Assembly: GCA_030152105.1 (NCBI GenBank) | Contig: JASLIH010000001.1 | Coordinates: 1-6,790, forward strand | Length of the DNA: 6,790 bases | Origin: Actinomycetes bacterium | Lineage (GTDB): Bacteria; Actinomycetota; CALGFH01 | Direction: 5' to 3' | Shown here: in pieces, positions 1 through 5,533 of the stretch | How positions within the stretch are numbered: position 1 is the first letter of the stretch | Layout: each line of letters starts with the position of its first letter | Notes under the pieces: model-generated | Told to the model about the DNA's origin: nothing | Seen by the model: the letters and a program-made list of their open reading frames with translations, nothing else | Databases searched by the model: none | Made by a program: the position numbers and the translations under genes

Positions 1-1172
1 GAGACGAACACCCGCTGGCCGACCCGCTCCCAGAACTCGTCGAAGCGCAGCGGCCGGTTGTCCATCGCCGACGGCAGCCGGAAGCCGTGCTCGACCAGGG
101 TCACCTTGCGGCTGTGGTCGCCCTCGTACTGGCCCTGGAGCTGGGGTACGGTCACATGCGACTCGTCGAGGAACAGCACGAAGTCGTCGGGGAAGTAGTC
201 GATCAGGGTGAACGGCGGGGTGCCGGGGGCGCGGCCGTCGATCGGCCGGGAGTAGTTCTCGATCCCGTTGCAGGTGCCGACCTCGCGCAGCATCTCCAGG
301 TCGTAGTTGGTGCGCATGCGCAGCCGCTGGGCCTCCAGCAGCTTGCCCTCACGCTCCAGGACGGCCAGACGCTGGGCCAGCTCGACCTCGATGGCGGCGA
401 TGGCCCGGCGCATCCGGTCCGACCCGGCCACATAGTGGGTGGCCGGGAACACGTACAGCTCGTCCCGCTCACCGACGATCTCCCCGGTGACCGGGTCCAT
501 GACCAGGATCCGCTCGACCTCGTCGCCGAAGAACTCCAGGCGCATGGCCCGCTCCTCGTACGCCGGGAAGACCTCGAGGGTGTCGCCCCTGACCCGGAAC
601 TTGCCCCGGACGAAGCTGAGGTCGTTGCGGTCGTAGTGGATGTCGACCAGCTTGCGCAGCACCCCGTCGCGGTCGTAGCTCTGGCCGCGCTTGAGCCACA
701 GCATCTGGTCGCGGTACTCCTGGGGCGAACCGAGGCCGTAGATCGCCGACACCGAGGCCACCACGATCACGTCCCGCCTGGTCAGCAGGGACAGGGTGGC
801 CGAGTGGCGCAGCCGGTCGATCTCCTCGTTCATCGAGGAGTCCTTCTCGATGTAGGTGTCGGTCTGGGGGATGTAGGCCTCGGGCTGGTAGTAGTCGTAG
901 TAGGAGACGAAGTACTCGACGGCGTTGTCGGGGAACAGCTCCTTGAACTCGTTGGTGAGCTGGGCCGCGAGCGTCTTGTTGGGGGCCATGACCAGGGCCG
1001 GGCGGTTGACCCGCTCGATCACCCCGGCCATCGAGCGGGTCTTGCCCGAGCCGGTCACGCCCAGCAGGGTGACGCCCTGCTCGCCGCCGTCGAGGGCGGC
1101 GGCCATGGCGTCGATGGCCGCCGGCTGGTCGCCGGCGGCGGGCATGTCGCTGATGAGCTTGAACGCGGACAT
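1..1172 (-). CDS. uvrB: UvrB, excinuclease ABC subunit B (5' part, cut by window edge)
   Basis: UvrB is the damage-verifying helicase-like subunit of nucleotide excision repair. It is loaded by UvrA and recruits UvrC. The visible 390 codons read without interruption from ATG at 1172. The N-terminus carries the UvrB signature GDQPAAI, then Walker A GVTGSGKT (residues 38-45), then the damage-probing beta-hairpin [12 protein letters not shown] starting at residue 91, with all its tyrosines. The [18 protein letters not shown] segment, the NYSRPIDGR segment, Walker B DESH (336-339) and [13 protein letters not shown] follow. The window ends inside the SATPG helicase motif, so the C-terminal helicase half and the UvrC-binding domain lie outside. 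The start is supported by GGAG at 1182-1185, 9 bases upstream, and by agreement with the family N-terminus. The gene is divergent from murA across a 157-base gap. I saw no convincing LexA box there, although uvrB is SOS-controlled in many bacteria. Identity is essentially certain. Confidence 0.97.
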   Translation of the reverse strand, partial: MSAFKLISDMPAAGDQPAAIDAMAAALDGGEQGVTLLGVTGSGKTRSMAGVIERVNRPALVMAPNKTLAAQLTNEFKELFPDNAVEYFVSYYDYYQPEAYIPQTDTYIEKDSSMNEEIDRLRHSATLSLLTRRDVIVVASVSAIYGLGSPQEYRDQMLWLKRGQSYDRDGVLRKLVDIHYDRNDLSFVRGKFRVRGDTLEVFPAYEERAMRLEFFGDEVERILVMDPVTGEIVGERDELYVFPATHYVAGSDRMRRAIAAIEVELAQRLAVLEREGKLLEAQRLRMRTNYDLEMLREVGTCNGIENYSRPIDGRAPGTPPFTLIDYFPDDFVLFLDESHVTVPQLQGQYEGDHSRKVTLVEHGFRLPSAMDNRPLRFDEFWERVGQRVFV

Positions 1173-1218
1173 CGGGGGGAACTCCGTGGCGGGAAGCTGA
1201 AGCTGAAGCGGAACCTCC

Positions 1219-1224
1219 AGTGTA
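1219..1224 (-). promoter_or_regulatory. Candidate -10 element for uvrB
   Basis: Read on the minus strand this is TACACT, which fits the TANNNT pattern of actinobacterial -10 boxes. It lies 46 bases before the uvrB start codon. No good -35 hexamer is found 16-19 bases further upstream, so the call rests on the -10 match and the position alone. Confidence 0.3.
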
Positions 1225-1257
1225 CGAGCCGGCTCCGACAGGCGTCGTGGCCGGAGC

Positions 1258-1289
1258 TTGACCAGGCCGAGATCAGGCAGGGGTAGAGT
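1258..1289 (+). promoter_or_regulatory. Candidate murA promoter
   Basis: TTGACC at 1258-1263 resembles a -35 box (consensus TTGACA) and TAGAGT at 1284-1289 fits the TANNNT -10 pattern. The spacer is 20 bases, longer than the usual 16-18, which weakens the pairing. The -10 alone could still be used. Transcription would begin near 1296, giving a short leader of about 35 bases before the murA ATG. The start point would fall inside the first arm of the 1292-1315 dyad. Confidence 0.4.
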
Positions 1290-1291
1290 AG

Positions 1292-1315
1292 GCGGCCGTG
1301 CCCCCGAACGGCCGC
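1292..1315 (+). other. Perfect 8-bp inverted repeat before murA
   Basis: GCGGCCGT at 1292-1299 is followed by an 8-base spacer and its exact reverse complement ACGGCCGC at 1308-1315. The dyad ends 5 bases before the GGGAG ribosome-binding site of murA and overlaps the predicted transcription start. It could be a DNA operator or, if transcription starts upstream of it, an RNA hairpin close to the ribosome-binding site. GC-rich palindromes do arise by chance in such DNA, so only the structure is firm. Confidence 0.45.
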
Positions 1316-1329
1316 GAGCTGGGAGCGTC

Positions 1330-2607
1330 ATGGAAAGCTTCGTCATCAAGGGCGGGCAGCCGCTGAGCGGCACCATCCGCCCGGCCGGGAACAAGAACGC
1401 CGCGCTACCCATCGTGGCCGCGTCGCTGCTGGCCGACGAGCCGGTGGTGCTGCGCAACGTGCCCCACATCCTGGACGTCGAGACGATGCTGGAGCTGGTC
1501 GCCTCGACCGGCGCCACGGTCGAGCGGACCGGCCCCAACGAGGTCCGCATCGACCCCCGCGGCCTGCGCCGGGCGTCGCTGGACCCGGCCCTGTGCACCC
1601 GCATCCGGGCCTCGGTGCTGCTGGCGGCGCCGCTGGTCGCCCGGACCGGCCACTGCCTGCTGCCGCCCCCGGGCGGCGACGTGATCGGCCGGCGGCGGCT
1701 CGACACCCACCTGCTGGCCTTCCGCTCCCTCGGTGTCCACGCCAGCTTCGACCGGGTCCTCGAGCTGGAGGTGGGCCGGCTCCGGGGGGCGCCGATGTTC
1801 CTGGACGAGGCGTCGGTGACGGCCACCGAGAACGCGATCATGGCCGCCGTGCTGGCCGAGGGCGAGACGACCATCGGCAACGCCGCCTGCGAGCCCCATG
1901 TCCAGGACCTGTGCCGGTTCCTGGTCGGCCTTGGCGCCCGCATCTCCGGGATCGGCTCCAACCTGCTGCGGATCGAGGGGGTGGAGCGGCTCGGCGGGGG
2001 CGAGCACACCATCGGCACCGACTACATCGAGGTGGCCAGCTTCATCGGCCTGGCCGCGGTCACCGGCGGCGACCTGGTGGTCGAGGGCGTGATCGAGGAC
2101 GATCTGCGCCCGGTCGAGGTCGGCTTCAGCCGCCTCGGGCTGACCTGGGAGCTGGACTCCGGCCGCCTGCGGGTCCCCCGCGACCAGCCCCTCGAGGTCG
2201 AGGACGACCTCGGCCAGGCCATCCCCAAGATCGACGACGGGCCCTGGCCGGCGTTCCCGGCCGACCTGACCTCGATCGCGGTCGCGGTCGCCACCCAGGC
2301 CAGGGGCACGGTGCTGATCTTCGAGAAGATGTTCGAGAACCGGCTGGTGTTCGTGGACAAGCTGGTCGGGATGGGGGCCAGGATCATCGTCTGCGACCCC
2401 CACCGGGTGGTTGTCAACGGCCCCACCCAGCTGTACGGGGAGCGCCTGGAGTCCCCCGACATCCGCGCCGGCATGGCCCTGCTGCTGGCCGCCCTGGCCG
2501 CCGACGGCGAGTCGGTCATCGGCAACGTCGGCCAGATCGACCGGGGCTACGAGCGCATCGACGAGCGCCTGCGCGCGCTCGGGGCCAACATCGACCGCAC
2601 CGGCTGA
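1330..2607 (+). CDS. murA: MurA, UDP-N-acetylglucosamine 1-carboxyvinyltransferase (Asp-type active site)
   Basis: MurA transfers enolpyruvate from PEP to the 3'-OH of UDP-GlcNAc in the cytoplasm, the first committed step of peptidoglycan synthesis. The 425-residue protein has the normal family length and two-lobed inside-out barrel fold. Visible conserved residues, by comparison with remembered E. coli numbering: K22 and N23 in [10 protein letters not shown]93 (E. coli R91), R122 (R120), D312 in FPADL (D305), R338 in FENR (R331), D377 in DIRAG (D369) and R405 in IDRGYERI (R397). The active-site loop reads PPGGDVIG, so the catalytic Cys115 position is Asp117 (GAC at 1678-1680). This variant is known from mycobacteria and chlamydiae, is catalytically active, and is insensitive to fosfomycin. 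The ATG start is chosen because MESFVIKGG matches the MurA N-terminus and GGGAG lies at 1321-1325. An in-frame TTG at 1258 would add 24 basic residues foreign to the family. The CREST-family gene begins 22 bases downstream. Confidence 0.97.
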   Translation: MESFVIKGGQPLSGTIRPAGNKNAALPIVAASLLADEPVVLRNVPHILDVETMLELVASTGATVERTGPNEVRIDPRGLRRASLDPALCTRIRASVLLAAPLVARTGHCLLPPPGGDVIGRRRLDTHLLAFRSLGVHASFDRVLELEVGRLRGAPMFLDEASVTATENAIMAAVLAEGETTIGNAACEPHVQDLCRFLVGLGARISGIGSNLLRIEGVERLGGGEHTIGTDYIEVASFIGLAAVTGGDLVVEGVIEDDLRPVEVGFSRLGLTWELDSGRLRVPRDQPLEVEDDLGQAIPKIDDGPWPAFPADLTSIAVAVATQARGTVLIFEKMFENRLVFVDKLVGMGARIIVCDPHRVVVNGPTQLYGERLESPDIRAGMALLLAALAADGESVIGNVGQIDRGYERIDERLRALGANIDRTG

Positions 2608-2629
2608 CGCCGGGCCGGGGGCGGGTGGG

Positions 2630-3208
2630 ATGGCCCTTGGCGCCGGCGACTGCGAGCGGCTCCACGACGGCCTGATCGCCCAGCCGGTCAACACCGTCTC
2701 CGCCCTGGCCTATGTGGCCGTGGGCGCCTGGCTGGTCGGGCGGGGTCTCCGGTCCGGTGCCGCCGGGCGGCCGAGCCCGGGCCGGCCCGCGACGGTGGCG
2801 TTCGGGGTGGCCGTGGCCGCCGCCGGGCTCGGCAGCGTCGACTACCACGGCCCCGGCTCCCCCGCCGCCCGCTTCCTCCACGACGGCGGCCTGTACGCGG
2901 TGGTCGGGCTCGTCGCCTGGCACGAGGTCGCCCGGCGGGTCGGCCGCGCCCGCCTGGGCCGGGCCGAGTTGCCGTGGGCCGAGTTGCCGTGGGCCCGGTG
3001 GGCCCCGCGCCGCCGGACCGCCTACCTGGCCGCCCTTGGCGCCGCGGGCGCCGGGTTGGCCTGCTGGTGGGCCGGTCGCACGGCCAGCCCCTGGTGCGAC
3101 CCGGACAGCCTCCTCCAGGGCCACGCCGCCTGGCACCTGCTCGGCGCCGCCGCCCTGGCCTGCTGGGTGCTGGCCACCCTCGACCCGCCCGCTCAGGCCA
3201 GGTCGTAG
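2630..3208 (+). CDS. Ceramidase/CREST-family membrane hydrolase
   Basis: A 192-residue, strongly hydrophobic protein matching the alkaline ceramidase (CREST) family of multi-pass membrane metal hydrolases. The N-terminus has the family motif: C8-E9 followed by QPVNTVSALAYV (18-29). S69 and H73 in GSVDYH, D85 in LHDGG, and H165/H169 in HAAWH near the C-terminus align in order and spacing with the Ser-His-Asp-His-His zinc site of human ACER3, as I recall it. About five membrane segments can be picked out (around 22-40, 54-70, 86-103, 130-148, 164-184). That is fewer than the seven of eukaryotic members, with a charged proline/tryptophan-rich loop at 104-130. The substrate cannot be read from sequence; bacterial members may act on ceramide-like or other amide or ester lipids. 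ATG at 2630 is chosen because the family motif starts just after it; an earlier in-frame start would lie inside murA. The ribosome-binding site is weak (GGGTGGG immediately upstream). Probably co-transcribed with murA. Confidence 0.8.
   Translation: MALGAGDCERLHDGLIAQPVNTVSALAYVAVGAWLVGRGLRSGAAGRPSPGRPATVAFGVAVAAAGLGSVDYHGPGSPAARFLHDGGLYAVVGLVAWHEVARRVGRARLGRAELPWAELPWARWAPRRRTAYLAALGAAGAGLACWWAGRTASPWCDPDSLLQGHAAWHLLGAAALACWVLATLDPPAQARS
2963..2992 (+). repeat. Perfect 15-base tandem duplication in the CREST-family gene
   Basis: The 15-base unit starting GCCGAGTTGCC occurs twice head to tail (2963-2977 and 2978-2992) with no mismatch. It encodes AELPW twice in the hydrophilic loop between predicted membrane segments. 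The frame is kept and the conserved metal-binding residues are untouched, so it looks like a recent in-frame slippage event. Confidence 0.9.
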
Positions 3209-4050
3209 AAGCCGATGTCGGCCCGTCTGATGGTGACCAGGACCGCGTCCGAGGTGCGCTGGGCGTCGGGGGGCGGGCTCTCGGTGAGGATCAGCTGGAA
3301 GTAGAGGCTGCGCAGGAAGGCGGTGACGTTCGCCCGGGCGGCCGACTCGGCCTCGCTGGCGTAGGCCGACCTCCAGGACTCCTGGCCAGGGGCGGCGGTG
3401 AAGCGGTCCAGCCAGGCGACCAGCCAGGCCCGGTCGACCAGGTTGCGCCGGAGCACGTTGAGGGCGGCGTAGGCCAGGCGCTCGTCCTCGTGGTGGACGA
3501 ACACCGCCGCGGCCGGGGTGAGCAGCCGGTCGGCGATGGCGTCGAGGATCCGCTGGAGCTCGGTCGCGCCCAGGTGGGGGCTGCGGGCCAGCATCATGAA
3601 CAGGTCGGCGGCGTGGCCGACGGCGTTCGCCCAGCCCGGCCCCGGGACCCAGCTGCGCAGGTCCTGCTCGCGCGGCAGGTAGCTGAGGGCCGCCTCCAGG
3701 AAGCCGTCCAGGTCCGCCTGGTCGAGGAACGGGCTGGCGTTGTCGAAGGCGACGATCTCCATCAGGATCAGCACCGAGTAGGTGCGCAGGTAGACCGAGT
3801 CGGTGTCCTGCTCGCCGAGGCCGGCCTCGAGGTTGGCGGTCATCTGCTTGGCCATGGCGCGCAGCTGCTCGCCACCGTACTGGCCGCGTTCGATCCAGGC
3901 GGCCAGGATCCGGTAGGCGAACTCGTCCCGCAGCTCGGGGTCGGTCGAGCCCAGCCAGCCGAGCAGCTCGGGGGTGAGCTCGGCCACCCACTCGCCCTGG
4001 GGGAGGGCGTTCTCGTCGTTGGCGATGACCCGCCAGAAGCTCCGGTCCAT
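3193..4050 (-). CDS. DUF2785 family protein
   Basis: A 285-residue, mostly alpha-helical cytoplasmic protein of unknown function that I assign to DUF2785. Support comes from the family's conserved stretches in order: RDEFAYRIL (41-49), YLRTYSVLILMEIV (87-100), then REQDLRSWVPGPGW (127-140) leading into ANAVGHAADL (141-150), and HEDERLAYAALNVL (187-200). R127, D130, R132, W140, H146 and D149 are the kind of polar residues kept in the family. No signal peptide or membrane helix is evident. ATG at 4050 is chosen: it overlaps the stop of the HAD gene in a TGATG arrangement and has AGAGG (4059-4063) 8 bases upstream. A TTG at 4053 is also in frame but less well placed. The 3' end overlaps the convergent CREST-family gene by 16 bases. 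The family has no established reaction, so I assign none; the coupling suggests expression in step with the HAD hydrolase. Confidence 0.85.
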   Translation of the reverse strand: MDRSFWRVIANDENALPQGEWVAELTPELLGWLGSTDPELRDEFAYRILAAWIERGQYGGEQLRAMAKQMTANLEAGLGEQDTDSVYLRTYSVLILMEIVAFDNASPFLDQADLDGFLEAALSYLPREQDLRSWVPGPGWANAVGHAADLFMMLARSPHLGATELQRILDAIADRLLTPAAAVFVHHEDERLAYAALNVLRRNLVDRAWLVAWLDRFTAAPGQESWRSAYASEAESAARANVTAFLRSLYFQLILTESPPPDAQRTSDAVLVTIRRADIGFYDLA

Positions 4051-4793
4051 CAACCCGACCTCTGCCCGTTCCGGGGGGCGTTCACCTTCACGAGCCGCAC
4101 CAGGCCCGCGAGGTCCTCGACCCGGTGGGCGTCGTCGGGCTCCGGGTAGCGGGCGAAGCGGTCGATCAGGACCGGGGTGATGCCGACCGCCCGGGCCGCG
4201 GCCACGTCGTTGGCCGGCTGGTCGCCGACGTGCACGGTCGCCGAGGGGGCGGCCCCGGCCCCGGCCAGGGCGGCCTCGAAGATCCGCGGGTCGGGCTTGG
4301 CCACCCCGAGCACGCCCGAGATGGCCACCGTCGCGAACAGGTGGTCGACCTCCTGGAGGGCGAGGATGTCGGCCAGCCAGGGCTCGAAGTTGGACACCAC
4401 GCCCAGGGTGATGCCGCGCCCGGCCAGCTCGTCGAGGGCCGGGCGGACGTCGTCGAACAGCTGGTAGGAGGCCGGGTCACTGAACGAGGCGAACAGCGCC
4501 TCGGCCAGCTCCAACCCATCCCCCGCATGCCCCAAGGTGGCCAGGACGTCCTGGTAGAACCCCATCCAGAACTCGCGCTGGGTGGCCGGGTCGGTCCAGT
4601 CGTCCGGCCAGGCCGCGGCCCGCACGGCGGCGGCGACGGCGGCGTCGACGGCCGCCTCCTCCAGCGGCAGGCCCTGGTCGGCGGCCACGGCCACGAACCG
4701 TCCCTGGAAGCTCGGTGCGGGAGCCAGCAGCGTGTCGCCGGCGTCGAACAGCACGCAATCGAGCGGATCCGGAATGGGGGGCAGACGGCTCAT
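4050..4793 (-). CDS. HAD superfamily hydrolase, subfamily IA-like
   Basis: A 247-residue soluble haloacid-dehalogenase-fold protein. Motif I is VLFDAGDTLL with nucleophile D17. Motif II is S134-N135 in VVSNF, motif III is K166 in VAKPDP, and motif IV is GDQPANDVAAA (D191, N195, D196). The helical cap between motifs I and II (about residues 25-110) fits subfamily IA, as in phosphoglycolate phosphatase-like and REG-2/HDHD3-like proteins. The second aspartate of the usual DxD motif, the general acid/base two residues after the nucleophile, is Gly19 here, a variation seen in HDHD3-like groups. Phosphatase activity is therefore plausible but not assured, and the substrate is unknown. ATG at 4793 agrees with the short lead into motif I. 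No good ribosome-binding site precedes it; a TANNNT -10 lies only 7 bases upstream, hinting at leaderless translation. The stop overlaps the start of the DUF2785 gene; coaE ends 33 bases upstream. Confidence 0.9.
   Translation of the reverse strand: MSRLPPIPDPLDCVLFDAGDTLLAPAPSFQGRFVAVAADQGLPLEEAAVDAAVAAAVRAAAWPDDWTDPATQREFWMGFYQDVLATLGHAGDGLELAEALFASFSDPASYQLFDDVRPALDELAGRGITLGVVSNFEPWLADILALQEVDHLFATVAISGVLGVAKPDPRIFEAALAGAGAAPSATVHVGDQPANDVAAARAVGITPVLIDRFARYPEPDDAHRVEDLAGLVRLVKVNAPRNGQRSG
4059..4063 (-). promoter_or_regulatory. Ribosome-binding site deciding the DUF2785 start
   Basis: AGAGG on the minus strand lies inside the last codons of the HAD gene. It is 8 bases before the ATG at 4050, the ideal spacing. 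Together with the TGATG stop/start overlap it favours that ATG over the TTG at 4053 and indicates translational coupling. Confidence 0.6.
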
Positions 4794-4800
4794 ACCGCGC

Positions 4801-4830
4801 AGGCTACAATCCCCAGCCGGCCGCAGTCAC
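4801..4830 (-). promoter_or_regulatory. Candidate promoter for a leaderless HAD-DUF2785 transcript
   Basis: On the minus strand GTGACT (4830-4825) resembles a -35 box. It is followed after 18 bases by TAGCCT (4806-4801), a TANNNT -10 box. Only 7 bases then separate the -10 from the HAD gene ATG, so transcription would start at or next to the start codon, as in the leaderless mRNAs common in actinobacteria. The -35 overlaps the coaE stop codon. The absence of a ribosome-binding site before the HAD gene is consistent with this. Confidence 0.4.
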
Positions 4831-5459
4831 GAGTTCCCCTCGCCGCCTGTCGTCCGGGTGCGTTGCGCCAGCTGGCGCTGGAGCTGCTCCCAGACCTCGT
4901 CGACGCGGCGGCCCAGCTTCTCCACCGAGCCGCTGTTGTCGATCACGATGTCGGCCCTGGCCAGGCGTTTCTCGGGTTCCAGCTGGGCGGCGATCCGGTT
5001 GGAGGCGTCCCGCTCCCCCACCCCCTTGGCGGCCAGCCGTTCGACCTGGATCTCGGTGGGCGAGTGGGTGACGATCACCACGTCGACGCCCTCGGCCAGC
5101 CCGGCCTCGATCAGGAGGGCCGCGTCCAGGACCACGACCACGTCCTGGTCGTGGTACTCCTCGAGGCGGTCGGCGATGCGGGCGAAGATCGCCGGGTGGG
5201 TGATCTCGTTGAGCAGGGCCAGCTTGGCCTTGTCGGCGAAGACCAGGTCGGCCAGGGCCTGCCGGTCGATCTGGCCGTCGGGGTGCAGCACCCCGGGACC
5301 GAAGTGCTCGCGGATCTTGCACCAGGCCGGCAGCCCGGGCAGGACGATCTGCCTGGCGATGTGGTCGGCATCGATGATCTCGGCGCCACGCTCGGCGAGC
5401 ATGGCCGAGACCGTGCTCTTGCCGGAGGCGATGCCTCCCGTGAGCCCGACCAGCAGCAT
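4827..5459 (-). CDS. coaE: CoaE, dephospho-CoA kinase
   Basis: CoaE phosphorylates the 3'-OH of the ribose of dephospho-CoA with ATP, the last step of coenzyme A synthesis, in the cytoplasm. The 210-residue protein is of normal length for a stand-alone CoaE. Visible features: P-loop GGIASGKST (8-16), DADHIAR (30-36) of the substrate-binding region, the FGPGVLHPDGQIDRQAL segment (53-69), LLNEITHP (82-89), and the lid/adenine region around RDASNRIAAQ (150-159) leading to ADIVIDNSGS (169-178). In mycobacteria CoaE carries an extra C-terminal UPF0157-type domain, which is absent here. The usual DxPLL motif reads DAALL (112-116), a mild variation. ATG at 5459 is supported by GAGGGGG at 5467-5473 and by the P-loop sitting right at the N-terminus. 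The gene follows rpsA by 74 bases, the order known from many actinobacteria. Confidence 0.97.
   Translation of the reverse strand: MLLVGLTGGIASGKSTVSAMLAERGAEIIDADHIARQIVLPGLPAWCKIREHFGPGVLHPDGQIDRQALADLVFADKAKLALLNEITHPAIFARIADRLEEYHDQDVVVVLDAALLIEAGLAEGVDVVIVTHSPTEIQVERLAAKGVGERDASNRIAAQLEPEKRLARADIVIDNSGSVEKLGRRVDEVWEQLQRQLAQRTRTTGGEGNS
5131..5155. repeat. Perfect 10-bp inverted repeat inside coaE
   Basis: ACCACGACCA (5131-5140) and TGGTCGTGGT (5146-5155) are exact reverse complements separated by 5 bases. The region encodes the HDQDVVVV stretch (residues 103-110) of CoaE. The run of valine and aspartate codons using GTG, GTC and GAC partly explains it. No U-tract follows on either strand, so it is not a standard terminator. 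Confidence 0.7.
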
Positions 5460-5505
5460 GCCGCCGCCCCCTCGAGATAGCTCCCGTGCTGACCGGCCGA
5501 CTGTG

Positions 5506-5531
5506 CCGCCGGGTGGCGGGCCGTGTGGCCC
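5506..5531 (-). terminator. Two adjoining GC hairpins after rpsA, weak terminator candidate
   Basis: Read on the minus strand, two bases after the rpsA stop come GGGCC-ACAC-GGCCC (5531-5518) and then CCGCC-ACCC-GGCGG (5519-5506), each a perfect 5-bp stem with a 4-base loop. No T-run follows, so this is not a classic intrinsic terminator. It could attenuate readthrough into coaE, protect the rpsA 3' end, or be a chance product of GC-rich DNA. Confidence 0.25.
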
Positions 5532-5533
5532 GA

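Noticed and set aside
87..1286. 399-codon open frame on the plus strand
   Set aside because: It is antisense to uvrB, has the biased low-complexity composition (V, G, L, D, H) typical of high-GC shadow frames, and shows no recognisable domain.
1258..1329. Upstream in-frame TTG extension of murA
   Set aside because: It adds 24 Arg/Gly/Pro-rich residues not found in MurA; the ATG at 1330 has a ribosome-binding site and the family N-terminus.
1173..1329. LexA (SOS) box upstream of uvrB
   Set aside because: I looked for the CGAAC-N-GTTCG type dyad on both strands. Only an isolated CGAAC half-site is present, so no operator is called.
1405..2694. 429-codon open frame on the minus strand
   Set aside because: Antisense shadow of murA, whose full set of catalytic residues is read on the plus strand; the product is repetitive in G, D, Q, A and V with no domain.
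2516..3991. 491-codon open frame on the minus strand
   Set aside because: It runs in the wrong frame through DUF2785 and antisense to the CREST-family gene; the product is Pro/Arg/Gly-rich with no domain.
4804..4812. Plus-strand TACAAT resembling a -10 box
   Set aside because: It points into the antisense strand of coaE with no gene to serve and no matching -35; the TANNNT on the other strand fits the genes.
4125..5480. 451-codon open frame on the plus strand, across HAD and coaE
   Set aside because: Antisense to two clearly identified genes; low-complexity composition, no family signature.
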